Shown in pieces: positions 15,789-24,366 of a DNA stretch of 45,594 nucleotides. Origin of the DNA: an uncultured Eubacteriales bacterium (GTDB lineage: Bacteria > Bacillota > Clostridia > Lachnospirales > Lachnospiraceae); contig ONKP01000006.1 in assembly GCA_900318405.1 (NCBI GenBank), positions 1 through 45,594 of the forward strand, given 5' to 3'. The notes beneath the pieces were generated by a model. It was not told the origin of the DNA. It did not search any database and saw nothing but the letters and a program-made list of their open reading frames with translations. How positions within the stretch are numbered: position 1 is the stretch's first letter; each line of letters starts with the position of its first letter. The position numbers and the translations under genes are program-made.

Positions 15789-17201
15789 ATGGGAAAGGAT
15801 AAACCGATCGTCAAGGACATTGACCGGAGCATGTACGACTTCGTCAAGAAGGAAGATGATGCGTACCGCACGGAGGAAGGCCTTACGCCCGAGATCGTCC
15901 TTGAGATCTCCAAAGAAAAAAATGATCCGGAGTGGATGCGGGATTTCCGCCTGCATTCTCTGGAGGAGTATAACAGACTGAAACTTCCGGACTGGGGGCC
16001 GTCAATTGACGGTCTTGACATGGATAATATCGTCACCTATGTCCGCCCGAATGCGAAGCGCATGGTGAAGGACTGGAACGAGGTGCCGGAGGATATCAAG
16101 GATACGTTTGAGCGACTGGGCATTCCGCAGGCAGAGCGTGCGTCGCTCGCCGGTGTCGGTGCGCAGTATGATTCCGAGCTCGTGTATCACAATGTGAAGG
16201 ATGAGGCAGCGGAGCAGGGCGTTATCTATACGGATATCGAGAGCGCGCTCCGCGGCGAATATGCGGATATGATCCGCAGCCACTTTATGAAGCTTGTGCC
16301 GCCGACGGATCACAAATTCGCGGCGCTGCACGGTGCCGTGTGGTCGGGCGGTTCCTTCGTCTATGTGCCGAAGGGTGTTCATCTGGACTTCCCGCTGCAG
16401 TCGTATTTCCGGCTGAATGCCAAGGGCGCCGGCCAGTTCGAGCATACGCTGATCATCGTGGATGAGGGTGCTTATCTGCATTTCATCGAGGGATGCTCGG
16501 CACCGAAGTACAATGTGGCCAATCTGCACGCGGGCTGCGTGGAGCTGTACGTAGGCAGAAATGCGACGCTCCGCTATTCCACGATCGAGAACTGGTCCAA
16601 GAACATGTACAACCTCAACACCAAGCGTGCCGTTGTGGATGAGGGCGGAAAAATAGAATGGATCTCCGGTTCCTTCGGCTCTCATGTCTCCTATCTCTAC
16701 CCGATGAGCATTCTGAAGGGGAGAGGCGCAAGGGCAGAGTTCACCGGCGTCACCTTCGCCGGCCACGGCCAGAATCTGGATACGGGCTGCAAGATGGTGC
16801 ACAGCGCACCGGATACGTCCTCGTATGTGAGCACGCGTTCGATCTCCAAGGACGGCGGCATCAGTACATTCCGCAGCTCGGTGGTGATCAATAAGAATGC
16901 AAAGAACAGCAAATCTTCTGTTTCCTGCCAGTCGCTGATGCTGGATGATATCTCCCGGTCGGATACGATCCCGGCGATGGATATCCGCACGGCGGATGCC
17001 GATGTGGGACACGAGGCGAAGATCGGAAGAATCAGCGATGATGCCGTGTTCTATCTGATGAGCCGCGGCCTCACAGAAGAGGATGCGCGTGCACTGATCG
17101 TCAGTGGTTTTGCGGATAACGTAGGCAAGGAGCTTCCTCTCGAGTATGCGGTTGAGATGAACAATCTGATCCGTCTTGAGATGAAGGGCGCCAATGGGTA
17201 A
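15789..17201 (+). CDS. sufB: SufB, Fe-S cluster scaffold
   Basis: Scaffold subunit on which the nascent Fe-S cluster is built with SufC and SufD. The 470-residue protein has the SufB beta-helix core: GGSFVYVPKGVHLDFPLQSY, FEHTLIIVDEGAYLHFIEGC and RYSTIENWSKNMYNLNTKRA. The conserved cysteine equivalent to that needed for cluster assembly lies in SSVSCQSLMLDDISRSDT, and the C-terminal dimer region has GHEAKIGRISDDAVFYLMSR. The 79-base gap after sufC has no terminator. The ribosome site (AAGAGTG) is weak. It overlaps the longest possible sufD frame by a few bases. Confidence 0.97.
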   Translation: MGKDKPIVKDIDRSMYDFVKKEDDAYRTEEGLTPEIVLEISKEKNDPEWMRDFRLHSLEEYNRLKLPDWGPSIDGLDMDNIVTYVRPNAKRMVKDWNEVPEDIKDTFERLGIPQAERASLAGVGAQYDSELVYHNVKDEAAEQGVIYTDIESALRGEYADMIRSHFMKLVPPTDHKFAALHGAVWSGGSFVYVPKGVHLDFPLQSYFRLNAKGAGQFEHTLIIVDEGAYLHFIEGCSAPKYNVANLHAGCVELYVGRNATLRYSTIENWSKNMYNLNTKRAVVDEGGKIEWISGSFGSHVSYLYPMSILKGRGARAEFTGVTFAGHGQNLDTGCKMVHSAPDTSSYVSTRSISKDGGISTFRSSVVINKNAKNSKSSVSCQSLMLDDISRSDTIPAMDIRTADADVGHEAKIGRISDDAVFYLMSRGLTEEDARALIVSGFADNVGKELPLEYAVEMNNLIRLEMKGANG

Positions 17202-17211
17202 GGAGGCAGAG

Positions 17212-18300
17212 ATGAGCGAAAAAGAAGAAATCAGACTCAACCGGCTGCCGGCGATTACCTGGTACTGGCTGAATATGAATGAGAGCGAGATCACGAGTGA
17301 GCCCTGCGACGGAGAGGCAGAAGTTTCTGTATCTGTACCCGACGGCGTGACGGAAAGCCGCGTGCGTCTCTCAGAAAATAAAGAGGTTGAGGATCTCAGC
17401 ACACAGCCGACCGGCGCGGGCGCTGCGTTTTCAAAAATTTTTGACACAGCCGGAACAGAGGCAAGGCTTTATACAGTTCCTGCGGGCCTGAAGGCAGACA
17501 AACCGCTGAAGCTGCAGTTTGCTTTTGCCGATGGGAAAAACAGTCTGGATCAGGTCGCACTGGATGTGCAGAAAAATGCCGAGCTGACCCTCGTGATGGA
17601 TTACGCTTCGGATGAAGCGGCATCCGGTGCTGCGGCTGTGCAGACAAAGTTCCGCCTCGGGGAGAACGCTGTCCTCCGGATCGTGCAGATCACGCACGTC
17701 GGCAGTGATTTTTCCTTCGTGAATGACATGGGAGGAAAGACGGCAGATAACGCAAGGGTAGAAGTGATCCAGCTGAACCTTGAGGGACAGAAGGTATACC
17801 AGGGCTATCAGATCGACCTCGCCGGCTATAAGAGCAGCCTGAAGACGGACATTGCTTACCGGCTGAAGGGCACGGAAAACCTGGATATGAATTACTTCGC
17901 GAACCATACGGGCAGGAAGACGACGTGCGACATCAATGTCAGCGGCGTCCTGAGGGATACTTCCTCGAAGGTCCTCCGCGCAACGATCGATCTGAAGAAG
18001 GGCGCGAAGGGAGCCGTCGGCAATGAGAAGGAAGATGTCCTTCTGATGGATGAGGGTGTCCGGAACCGCACGATTCCGCTGATCCTCTGCACGGAGGAGG
18101 ATGTCGAGGGCAACCACGGCGCGACGATTGGCCGTCTGGATGAATCCCTGATGTTTTACCTGGCTTCCCGCGGACTGAATCGCGAGGAAATCTATGAGAT
18201 GATGGCGGCTGCCAGAATGGAAGCCGTTGCCGCGAAGATCCCGGATGAGGAGACGCGCGCTGATGTCGAGAAGTATATCGGCACTGTATCGGAGGACTAA
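17212..18300 (+). CDS. sufD: SufD, Fe-S assembly scaffold partner
   Basis: SufB paralogue forming the SufBC2D complex. The N-terminal 60-70 residues are divergent, as is usual. The beta-helix core runs from about residue 120, and the C-terminal signature has EDVEGNHGATIGRLDES with the conserved histidine, followed by MFYLASRGLNREEIYEMM. An in-frame ATG at 17194 would overlap sufB, but AAGGAGG at 17200-17206 lies 5 bases before ATG 17212, which I take as the start, giving 362 residues. The ribosome site overlaps the end of sufB, indicating translational coupling. A 171-base gap follows before sufS, in which I see no gene or terminator. Confidence 0.93.
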   Translation: MSEKEEIRLNRLPAITWYWLNMNESEITSEPCDGEAEVSVSVPDGVTESRVRLSENKEVEDLSTQPTGAGAAFSKIFDTAGTEARLYTVPAGLKADKPLKLQFAFADGKNSLDQVALDVQKNAELTLVMDYASDEAASGAAAVQTKFRLGENAVLRIVQITHVGSDFSFVNDMGGKTADNARVEVIQLNLEGQKVYQGYQIDLAGYKSSLKTDIAYRLKGTENLDMNYFANHTGRKTTCDINVSGVLRDTSSKVLRATIDLKKGAKGAVGNEKEDVLLMDEGVRNRTIPLILCTEEDVEGNHGATIGRLDESLMFYLASRGLNREEIYEMMAAARMEAVAAKIPDEETRADVEKYIGTVSED

Positions 18301-18471
18301 TCCGAAGTGCAGAGGTAAATACCGATGCCGGCATGAGCAGAGGGCATGAAATACTGAGATACAGACCGGCGCCGGGGCAGGCGGTTACTGATACTGAGAC
18401 AGCCATACGGAATGGCGTCGAAGGAGACTGCGTACAGCGCCGGATGAATATAAATTGTGAGGTTTTGAGAC

Positions 18472-19704
18472 ATGAATGCAGATTTACAGCGCGAGGATGA
18501 GGAGATCAGAAAAGAGTTCCCCATTCTCACACCGGATGAGGCTTATCTGGATAACTCGGCCACCGTACAGAAGCCGCAGTGCGTACTGGAGGCCATGGAA
18601 AAATATTATCGTGAGATGAACGCCAATCCTCTCCGCGGGCTGTACGGACTGAGCGTGAAAGCGACGGACGCCTATGAGAGCGCCCGGGAGGCAGTCAGAA
18701 GCTTTATCAACGCTGACAGTACGGAAGAGATTATTTTTACAAGGAATGCGACAGAGAGTCTGAACCTGATTGGATATGCATGGACGGCGGACCATCTGAA
18801 GCCCGGCGATGAAATCCTGATCTCGATCATGGAGCATCACAGCAATCTGATCCCGTGGCAGCAGGCCGCGGCAAGAACAGGTGCCGTGCTGAAGTACGTG
18901 GAATGTGATAAGAGCGGCTCCATCAGCGAAGAGGCTTTTCGCGCTGCGCTCACACCGAAGACGCGTCTGGTCTGCATGACGGAGGTATCCAATGTACTCG
19001 GATGTAAAAATCCGATCCGTCAGTTCGCAGCCATCGCCCACAAGAACGGTGCGGTATTTGTCTGCGACGGTGCGCAGAGCGTTCCGCATATGCCGGTGGA
19101 CGTGAAGGATCTCGGTGTGGATTTCCTCGCTTTTTCCGGACACAAGATGTACGGACCGATGGGCATCGGTGTTCTGTACGGAAAGAAAGAAATCCTGGAA
19201 GACATGAATCCCTTCCTCTTCGGCGGTGAGATGATCGAATATGTGACGCGTGACAGCGCGACATGGAACGAGCTTCCGCATAAATTCGAGGCCGGAACGG
19301 TGAACGCGGGCGGTGCCGTCGGACTGCATGCAGCGATTGATTATATGCAGCGGATCGGATGGGATACGATCATCCGCAGAGAAGATCACCTGACGCAGTA
19401 CTGCATGGAGCAGATGCAGGAGCTTCCGTATATTCACATTCTCGGTTCCGACCGCTGGGAGAATCATCATGGCATCATCACCTTCCTGATCGACGGTGTG
19501 CACCCGCATGATGTGGCAACGATCCTGGATTCGATGCACGTAGATGTCCGGGCAGGACATCACTGCGCGCAGCCGCTGCTCAAATTCATGGGAGCGATGT
19601 CCACGACAAGGGCCAGCATCAGTTTTTACAACACGGAACAGGATATCGACCATTTCATCGACGCTCTGAAAAAAGTGCGCCCGGAGATGGGAATCACTGA
19701 ATAA
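18472..19704 (+). CDS. sufS: SufS, cysteine desulfurase
   Basis: PLP enzyme that removes sulfur from cysteine to form a persulfide and alanine, supplying sulfide for Fe-S assembly. It is a 410-residue group II (SufS/CsdA-type) desulfurase. The PLP lysine is Lys225 in FSGHKMYGPMGIG; the persulfide cysteine is Cys365 in VRAGHHCAQPLLK, the short RxGHHCAQP loop of group II. The motif MEHHSNLIPWQ and the aspartate in VCDGAQSVPH are also present. The GAGG site is 9 bases before the ATG. It works with SufU, encoded next, which accepts the persulfide sulfur. Cysteine could come from CysK, encoded about 5 kb downstream. Confidence 0.96.
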   Translation: MNADLQREDEEIRKEFPILTPDEAYLDNSATVQKPQCVLEAMEKYYREMNANPLRGLYGLSVKATDAYESAREAVRSFINADSTEEIIFTRNATESLNLIGYAWTADHLKPGDEILISIMEHHSNLIPWQQAAARTGAVLKYVECDKSGSISEEAFRAALTPKTRLVCMTEVSNVLGCKNPIRQFAAIAHKNGAVFVCDGAQSVPHMPVDVKDLGVDFLAFSGHKMYGPMGIGVLYGKKEILEDMNPFLFGGEMIEYVTRDSATWNELPHKFEAGTVNAGGAVGLHAAIDYMQRIGWDTIIRREDHLTQYCMEQMQELPYIHILGSDRWENHHGIITFLIDGVHPHDVATILDSMHVDVRAGHHCAQPLLKFMGAMSTTRASISFYNTEQDIDHFIDALKKVRPEMGITE

Positions 19705-19779
19705 GTCCGGCGCGTCGACTTGTATACTGCTGTGGAAGTACTTGAAGTATGAAGTTTTTACAGGAAAGCAGGGATAACC

Positions 19780-20277
19780 ATGGAGCATTCCAGTACATTT
19801 TATAATGAGATCGTGACGGATCACAACCTTCATCCGGGTCACAAGCACGCGGTCAGCGATGCTGACTATGAGCTGGAGGGCGTGAACCCGAGCTGCGGAG
19901 ATGATATTATTCTTCAGCTGAAGATCGAAGACGGCATCGTGAAGGACGGCGGATTTACGGGAGACGGCTGTGCCATATCGCAGGCTTCAGCGGATATGAT
20001 GCTTGATCTGATCATCGGGAAGACGACAGAAGAGGCAAAGCATCTGTCAGATATTTTTCTCCGGATGATCAAGGGAAATATTACAGACGCGGAGCGCGAT
20101 GAACTTGAAGAAGCCGGCGTTCTGCAGGATATTTCTCACATGCCTGCGAGAGTAAAATGCGCGGTACTCGGATGGCACACAATGGATGAGATCATTGACC
20201 ATCCTGAAAAAGCGGAGAGTAAGAGCGGCGACAGCAAACCGGGCAGCGGTTTCACGGCCATGCGCGGGCAGAACTGA
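19780..20277 (+). CDS. sufU: SufU, zinc-dependent sulfurtransferase
   Basis: Gram-positive partner of SufS that accepts sulfur from the desulfurase. It resembles IscU but binds zinc. The ligands are Cys39 and Asp41 in NPSCGDD, the cysteine in GDGCAISQAS and the cysteine in RVKCAVLGW. The about 20-residue insertion typical of SufU over IscU lies between the second and third cysteines. The protein has 165 residues and a short low-complexity tail (ESKSGDSKPGSG) beyond the conserved fold. It is the last gene of the suf operon, ending 23 bases before a strong terminator. Confidence 0.95.
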   Translation: MEHSSTFYNEIVTDHNLHPGHKHAVSDADYELEGVNPSCGDDIILQLKIEDGIVKDGGFTGDGCAISQASADMMLDLIIGKTTEEAKHLSDIFLRMIKGNITDAERDELEEAGVLQDISHMPARVKCAVLGWHTMDEIIDHPEKAESKSGDSKPGSGFTAMRGQN

Positions 20278-20299
20278 CCCCAGTCATACGATACAGAAA

Positions 20300-20336
20300 C
20301 GGAGGCAGGATATTTTGCATATCCTGCCTCCGCTTT
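20300..20336 (+). terminator. suf operon terminator
   Basis: A 14-bp perfect stem CGGAGGCAGGATAT / ATATCCTGCCTCCG with a TTTGC loop, followed by CTTTA. It may also serve the convergent minus-strand gene at 20459-20923. Confidence 0.85.
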
Positions 20337-20458
20337 ATGAAATCGTATTTTTTCTGCCATGCAGCGTTTTCTGAAGAGCTGTCATAGCTGTTCCTGTAAA
20401 AGACGCTGTTCTGTGTTTCTTCCTGAAACTGTCAGAAGCTGTTATATGCCGGCGCCAG

Positions 20459-20923
20459 TCAGGCTTCGCCTCTGCCCCTCCTGAGGAATTTGTCCATGCG
20501 GGATTCTTTCTTCTTCGGGGTTTCCAGCTTGCCGCGGATCGCGCGCACATCTGTGATATAGAGACCGCTGATCGTTGCCTTGACTTCCTTTTTAACCGGG
20601 ATGACATCAAACACCGGTTTGTCACAGATAAAGGAGCTCACCATAACACCTCTCGGTGTGTTGACACGGGCTTTCACGATCGGGAATTTTCTGCCTCGCA
20701 GCAGACGCGGCGTCTGTTCCAGAACCATGTCAGGAAAACCGGCTTCGCTCAGCTTCATTTTTTTCTTATCTATGACGAGCATCGTGACGTTCTGCTTGGC
20801 TGCATCAATCTGTTCCTGCTGTTCAGCCTGCTTTTTCTCAGCTCTTTTTCCGACAAAATAAAGAATGATGATACCGGCGGCAATTATGCCGATAACAATT
20901 AAGAGAACTCCCCACCAGGGCAT
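20459..20923 (-). CDS. Small membrane-anchored protein of unknown function
   Basis: A 154-residue protein I do not recognise beyond seeming a conserved hypothetical of Clostridia. It has one N-terminal transmembrane helix (about 4-24, WGVLLIVIGIIAAGIIILYF), then a charged helix rich in Lys, Glu and Gln that may be a coiled coil. The globular part (45-135) is mostly beta-strand-like and includes FPDMVLEQTPRLLRGRKFP and SSFICDKPVFDVIPVKKEV. The tail is very basic (KKKESRMDKFLRRGRG). GAGG lies 8 bases before the ATG. It has its own promoter (20965-20993, minus) and converges on the suf terminator. Confidence 0.8.
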   Translation of the reverse strand: MPWWGVLLIVIGIIAAGIIILYFVGKRAEKKQAEQQEQIDAAKQNVTMLVIDKKKMKLSEAGFPDMVLEQTPRLLRGRKFPIVKARVNTPRGVMVSSFICDKPVFDVIPVKKEVKATISGLYITDVRAIRGKLETPKKKESRMDKFLRRGRGEA

Positions 20924-20964
20924 TTGTATTTCCTCACTTTCCTTTTGTAAATGAAATCTTCATT

Positions 20965-20993
20965 ATTTTATCATTATGAAAAACAATTGGCAA
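20965..20993 (-). promoter_or_regulatory. Promoter of the small membrane protein gene
   Basis: On the minus strand, TTGCCA (20988-20993), 17-bp spacer, TAAAAT (20965-20970), about 40 bases before the start codon. Confidence 0.65.
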
Positions 20994-21148
20994 TGCGTGA
21001 AATCCCCGCTTTCTTGCCTAAGCAGTGATTTTGCGTTATGATTAGCCCGATATAGTGCGTTCTGTGATCTGTGCGGTGTTTTCTGCGCCGATGGATGCGG
21101 GATGCTGATGAGGGCGGACAGCAGAACAGTATTCCGCATGGAGGATGC

Positions 21149-23152
21149 ATGAGCGACGAATGGCGTGACAGAGAAAATTCCATAGATACAGACCAGACCG
21201 GGTCTGGCAAAACCAGACCGGATCGCGCCGCTTCAGCTGACGGACAGGGTCAGACAACCTCCGGCAGACAGAATTTTCCCCGCCGGACGCCTACGGAGCT
21301 GCAGGCACCGCTTCTGAAGACACGGCCGGCTGGCAGTACGAATCGAACGCAGCGGACGGCTTCTGCAGACGATGGTGCAGCGTCAAACCGCCGGCAGTCG
21401 CAGCGCAGCAGGACAGGATCTGCCGCGGGAAGAAATGCAGGAACAGGTGCAGGATCGGGATCCGCGCAGCAGAGGCGCCGCCAGGAAACACCGGAAGAGC
21501 GTGAACGCAGAATCCGCAGGAACAGGCAGCGGCAGAAACAGCAGCGCCTGCGGCAGCAGAGGCTGCGCCGTCTGAGAATGATTCTGATCATTGCAGCGGT
21601 AGCTGTAGCCGGGATTGTCGGTATAACAGCGATACATCGTTACCGGGTGAAAAAGGCCGAGGAGCAGGCAGCGGCAGAGGCGGCCGCAGAGGCAGCACGC
21701 ACCTTACAGAGCTATGATGCTTCTGATGTGCTGCATCTGAGCTTTCATGTGCTCCGGCTGGATGATACGACGGATGCGGATAACGACGGCATTCCGGACA
21801 GCGAGGACGATATTATCGATTCGGACGGAGACGGCGTCGCGGATGAAGGGACGGACGTGGATAATGACGGCATCCCGGATGTGCACGACGATATGATCGA
21901 TGCTGACGGTGACGGTGTGGCCGATGACCAGGAAGATGTCGACGGAGACGGTATCCCGGACAGTCAGGATGATCTGATCGATGCCGACGGAGACGGGGTC
22001 GCGGATCTGACGGTGGATACGGATGGTGATGGCATCGCCGATGCAGCCGCCGGGACAGTCAGCATCGATGATAAAGACCTGACGGTATCGGAGTTCAACC
22101 AGATTCTGGATGAGCTCTATCAGAATAACTATGTGCTGGTGAGCCCGTATCAGCTGGCAACTGCGGGTGAAAACGGGTTTACATCCGGAACCGTACAGGT
22201 ACCGAAGGGCAAAAAGCCGCTGATCATTTCTGAGCAGGATGTAAATTATTCTGCCGGATATGACGGCAGTGCGGATTCGCTGATGCTCACTGGTGACGGC
22301 ACGATTGTCAATTCCTATACGACAGCCGATGGCAATCAGGCGGAAGGGCCTGTCGATGTGATCACCTGCGTCGATAATTTTATCAGTTCGCATGCTGATT
22401 TTTCGTATAACGGGGCACGGGGCATCATCGGTATCACAGGCAGCAACGGTATTTTCGGGTATGCGATCGATGGGGACACGGAGATTATCGGCTCGCTGAG
22501 CGATAAGACCATTGCGACAGTGCAGAGCGGCACAGCTTCCGGTGAGAAAAATACATCGGATACAGCGTCGGATAACGGAGACAGCAGCTCAGATCAGACG
22601 ACATCCGACGGAACAGATGCGGCGGCATCGGCCTATGAATTTGCGCCGGATGAATCGAATGAGTCTGTTTCCGCGTCGTCTGCAACGACATCTTCATCTT
22701 CAGAAAACAGTACCTCACAGGCAAAAGCCGTCAGTGCAGCACAGCAGGAGTATGATGCGCAGATCGCTGCCAACAAGTCCACGCTGAATGATCTGATCAC
22801 GGCGCTCCGCAGTGAGGGATGGCTGTTTGCCTGCAACAGTTATCAGAATATCAGCTATGCGAGCTCCTATGATATTGTAAAAGCGGATGCGGACAGCTGG
22901 AAGACGAATATCAGCCCGATCGTCGGCAACACGGATATGCTGATCCTGCCGAATGGCGGCGATATCGGAAGCTGGAGCGGATACTCAGACAGCAACCAGA
23001 AGTATACCTATCTGAAGAGTCTCGGCTTCTCGTATTATTTTTCTGATACGACGCAGTCAAAGACGTGGCTTCAGACGGAATCCGGGTATGTGCGGCAGGG
23101 CATGCATGACATCAGCACCATGTCGGATTACCAGAACGTCATGAATATGTGA
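21149..23152 (+). CDS. Membrane-anchored polysaccharide deacetylase-like protein with inserted TSP3-type repeats
   Basis: A 667-residue protein. Residues 1-145 are a disordered Arg/Gln/Ser-rich cytosolic region; a transmembrane helix follows at about 148-168 (MILIIAAVAVAGIVGITAI). The outer part resembles a NodB-like deacetylase family of Clostridia: HLSFHVLRLDD, FNQILDELYQNNYVLVSPYQLA, KKPLIISEQDVNY, SYNGARGIIGITGSNGIFGY and NTDMLILPNGGDIGSW. Two oddities stand out. A block of DxDxDG calcium-type repeats (209-302) is inserted after the first segment. The segment where relatives usually have metal-binding histidines reads FACNSYQNIS (560-569), so activity is doubtful. A Ser/Thr-rich linker lies at about 460-525. 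GGAGG 4 bases before ATG 21149 sets the start. It sits 19 bases upstream of the sigma-like gene. Confidence 0.8.
   Translation: MSDEWRDRENSIDTDQTGSGKTRPDRAASADGQGQTTSGRQNFPRRTPTELQAPLLKTRPAGSTNRTQRTASADDGAASNRRQSQRSRTGSAAGRNAGTGAGSGSAQQRRRQETPEERERRIRRNRQRQKQQRLRQQRLRRLRMILIIAAVAVAGIVGITAIHRYRVKKAEEQAAAEAAAEAARTLQSYDASDVLHLSFHVLRLDDTTDADNDGIPDSEDDIIDSDGDGVADEGTDVDNDGIPDVHDDMIDADGDGVADDQEDVDGDGIPDSQDDLIDADGDGVADLTVDTDGDGIADAAAGTVSIDDKDLTVSEFNQILDELYQNNYVLVSPYQLATAGENGFTSGTVQVPKGKKPLIISEQDVNYSAGYDGSADSLMLTGDGTIVNSYTTADGNQAEGPVDVITCVDNFISSHADFSYNGARGIIGITGSNGIFGYAIDGDTEIIGSLSDKTIATVQSGTASGEKNTSDTASDNGDSSSDQTTSDGTDAAASAYEFAPDESNESVSASSATTSSSSENSTSQAKAVSAAQQEYDAQIAANKSTLNDLITALRSEGWLFACNSYQNISYASSYDIVKADADSWKTNISPIVGNTDMLILPNGGDIGSWSGYSDSNQKYTYLKSLGFSYYFSDTTQSKTWLQTESGYVRQGMHDISTMSDYQNVMNM
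21773..22054 (+). repeat. 81-bp in-frame tandem repeats encoding calcium-type motifs
   Basis: Three 81-bp units start at 21773, 21854 and 21935, with a partial fourth at 22016. Each encodes 27 residues holding two DxDxDG motifs (DADNDGIPD and DSDGDGVAD in the first), seven in all, like thrombospondin type 3 repeats that bind calcium. Confidence 0.85.
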
Positions 23153-23171
23153 TTCTATTCAGGGGAAAGTT

Positions 23172-23996
23172 ATGACAAAAAATGAACTGAACGACAAACT
23201 ACAGCAGCTGGTCCGCGAGGCGGCAGCCGGTGACGGGCATATTCAGCGGAGCGAGGTGGAACAATGCTTCGGCGGCGAACATTTTTCTCCGGAGCAGATC
23301 GATATGGTGTGCGAATTCCTGCTCTCACGCAGCGTGATCGTGGACGGCTATATCAGGCAGGAGCAGAAGAATGCGCCGGCAGCTGAGGAAAAACCGGCAG
23401 CCTCCTGGACGGAGGAAGAGCAGAAATGGCTGGATATGTATGAGACAGATCTCGCTGCTGTGCGTCCGGAGAAGCCCGATGAGTGGGATCAGCTGATGGA
23501 TGATCTTCGCAGCGGTGCGGCGGCCGGTGCGAAAAGGCGGATTTCAGAGATTTTTCTGCCTGAGGTTCTGAAGATCGCCAAAGAAATGTATCAGCCGGGC
23601 GTTATTCTGCAGGATGTGATCCAGGAGGGAAATCTGCAGCTTGTGCTTTTCGCGGATCAGATCGCTCCGGCCGGCGCTTCGGATGAAGCGTCTGTGAGGA
23701 AGGCGCTGGAGACGGAGCTTCGGGAGAGCATGCAGGCCTATCTGGCTGCTCAGAGCGAGGTTCACGCGCGCGACAGCAAACTCGTCAAAAAAGCGGAAGA
23801 TTTTCATGACGGCGTCGAGACGCTGAAAAATGAATACGGCCGCAAGGTCTACCTGGATGAGGCGGCAGATTTCATGAACATCAGCGAGGACGAGGCAGAG
23901 GCGATTCTGCGTCTGACCGGGGACCAGGTACCGGATGATACGGAAAATGGCGGTGCGCAGAGCAGCGGAGCCTCAGACGGACCTGCCAGAGGGTAA
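23172..23996 (+). CDS. Degenerate sigma-70-like protein lacking region 4
   Basis: A 274-residue cytosolic acidic protein. The first 60 residues (LNDKLQQLVREAAAGDGHIQRSEVEQCF...LSRSVIVDGYI, shown in part) look like sigma region 1.1. Residues near 120-160 (EVLKIAKEMYQPGVILQDVIQEGNLQLVLFAD, in part) match the region 1.2-2.1 pattern in which housekeeping sigma factors read IAKxYxxxGxxxxDLIQEGNxGL. Residues around 205-250 (LKNEYGRKVYLDEAADFMNI) resemble region 3. I see no region 2.4 tryptophan-rich helix and no region 4. It may therefore bind RNA polymerase core without reading promoters; this is inference. AGGGG precedes the ATG. It is co-transcribed with the deacetylase-like gene, 19 bases upstream. 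The last 20 residues are low complexity. Confidence 0.7.
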   Translation: MTKNELNDKLQQLVREAAAGDGHIQRSEVEQCFGGEHFSPEQIDMVCEFLLSRSVIVDGYIRQEQKNAPAAEEKPAASWTEEEQKWLDMYETDLAAVRPEKPDEWDQLMDDLRSGAAAGAKRRISEIFLPEVLKIAKEMYQPGVILQDVIQEGNLQLVLFADQIAPAGASDEASVRKALETELRESMQAYLAAQSEVHARDSKLVKKAEDFHDGVETLKNEYGRKVYLDEAADFMNISEDEAEAILRLTGDQVPDDTENGGAQSSGASDGPARG

Positions 23997-24020
23997 GCAA
24001 AAAATAAAAGCTTTTCAGAT

Positions 24021-24103
24021 ATAAGCGTAATAAAGATGCGCGCAGGAATAAATATAAGCGAAATAATGATGTGCGCAGGAATAAGGGCTTTCAGGAATAA
24101 GCG
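24021..24103 (+). repeat. AT-rich 33-bp tandem repeat with decayed third unit
   Basis: Units starting ATAAGCG at 24021 and 24054 share the later GCGCAGGAATAA. A further AATAAGCG follows CTTTCAGG at 24096, echoing CTTTTCAGAT before the first unit. It lies between the sigma-like gene and its terminator. Confidence 0.55.
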
Positions 24104-24159
24104 CATCATAGAAAAGAGCATGAAAAGAATAAGCGTTCGGTATATCACGGAAGATACGG

Positions 24160-24190
24160 GGAAGGGTCATGGAAGATCCTTCCTTTTTTT
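24160..24190 (+). terminator. Terminator after the sigma-like gene
   Basis: GGAAGGGTC pairs with GATCCTTCC (one G-T pair), followed by seven Ts. Ends the deacetylase-like/sigma-like unit. Confidence 0.88.
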
Positions 24191-24230
24191 GTGTTCTGCT
24201 TCCGCGTCACTGCATACAGAAATTTGTATC

Positions 24231-24259
24231 TTGACGCAGTAAAGGCAAACTGCTATAAT
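24231..24259 (+). promoter_or_regulatory. Strong promoter of cysK-rrf2
   Basis: TTGACG (24231-24236), 17-bp spacer, TATAAT (24254-24259) preceded by TGC, an extended -10. CTGATATGATAAATAAAG follows about 12 bases downstream and is a plausible regulator site, unproven. Confidence 0.85.
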
Positions 24260-24326
24260 CCTATCTATCTGATATGATAAATAAAGATTTAGGAATTTAG
24301 GGATTACACAGCGATAGAACAGACAA

Positions 24327-24366
24327 TCTTCCCGACTGGAAAACGGATATATTTTTTCAGGGAAGA
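24327..24366 (+). promoter_or_regulatory. Leader hairpin before cysK
   Basis: TCTTCCC and GGGAAGA form a perfect 7-bp stem closing a 26-base loop; the stem ends about 8 bases before the AAGGAGG ribosome site. No T-box or SAM riboswitch signature is seen. Function unknown. Confidence 0.4.

Noticed and set aside
18484..19848. 454-codon minus-strand frame over sufS
   Set aside because: Antisense to sufS, which has all active-site residues; composition is that of a reverse-frame shadow.
14876..20336. A novel redox gene cluster
   Set aside because: Every gene matches the well-known sufCBDSU system with intact catalytic residues.
21704..22393. 229-codon minus-strand frame with Ile/Val/Asp repeats
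   Set aside because: It is the mirror of the tandem DxDxDG coding repeat, which keeps all frames open; no ribosome site.
24327..24366. Riboswitch or T-box before cysK
   Set aside because: Only one simple hairpin is present; no specifier, T-box sequence or terminator/antiterminator pair is visible.
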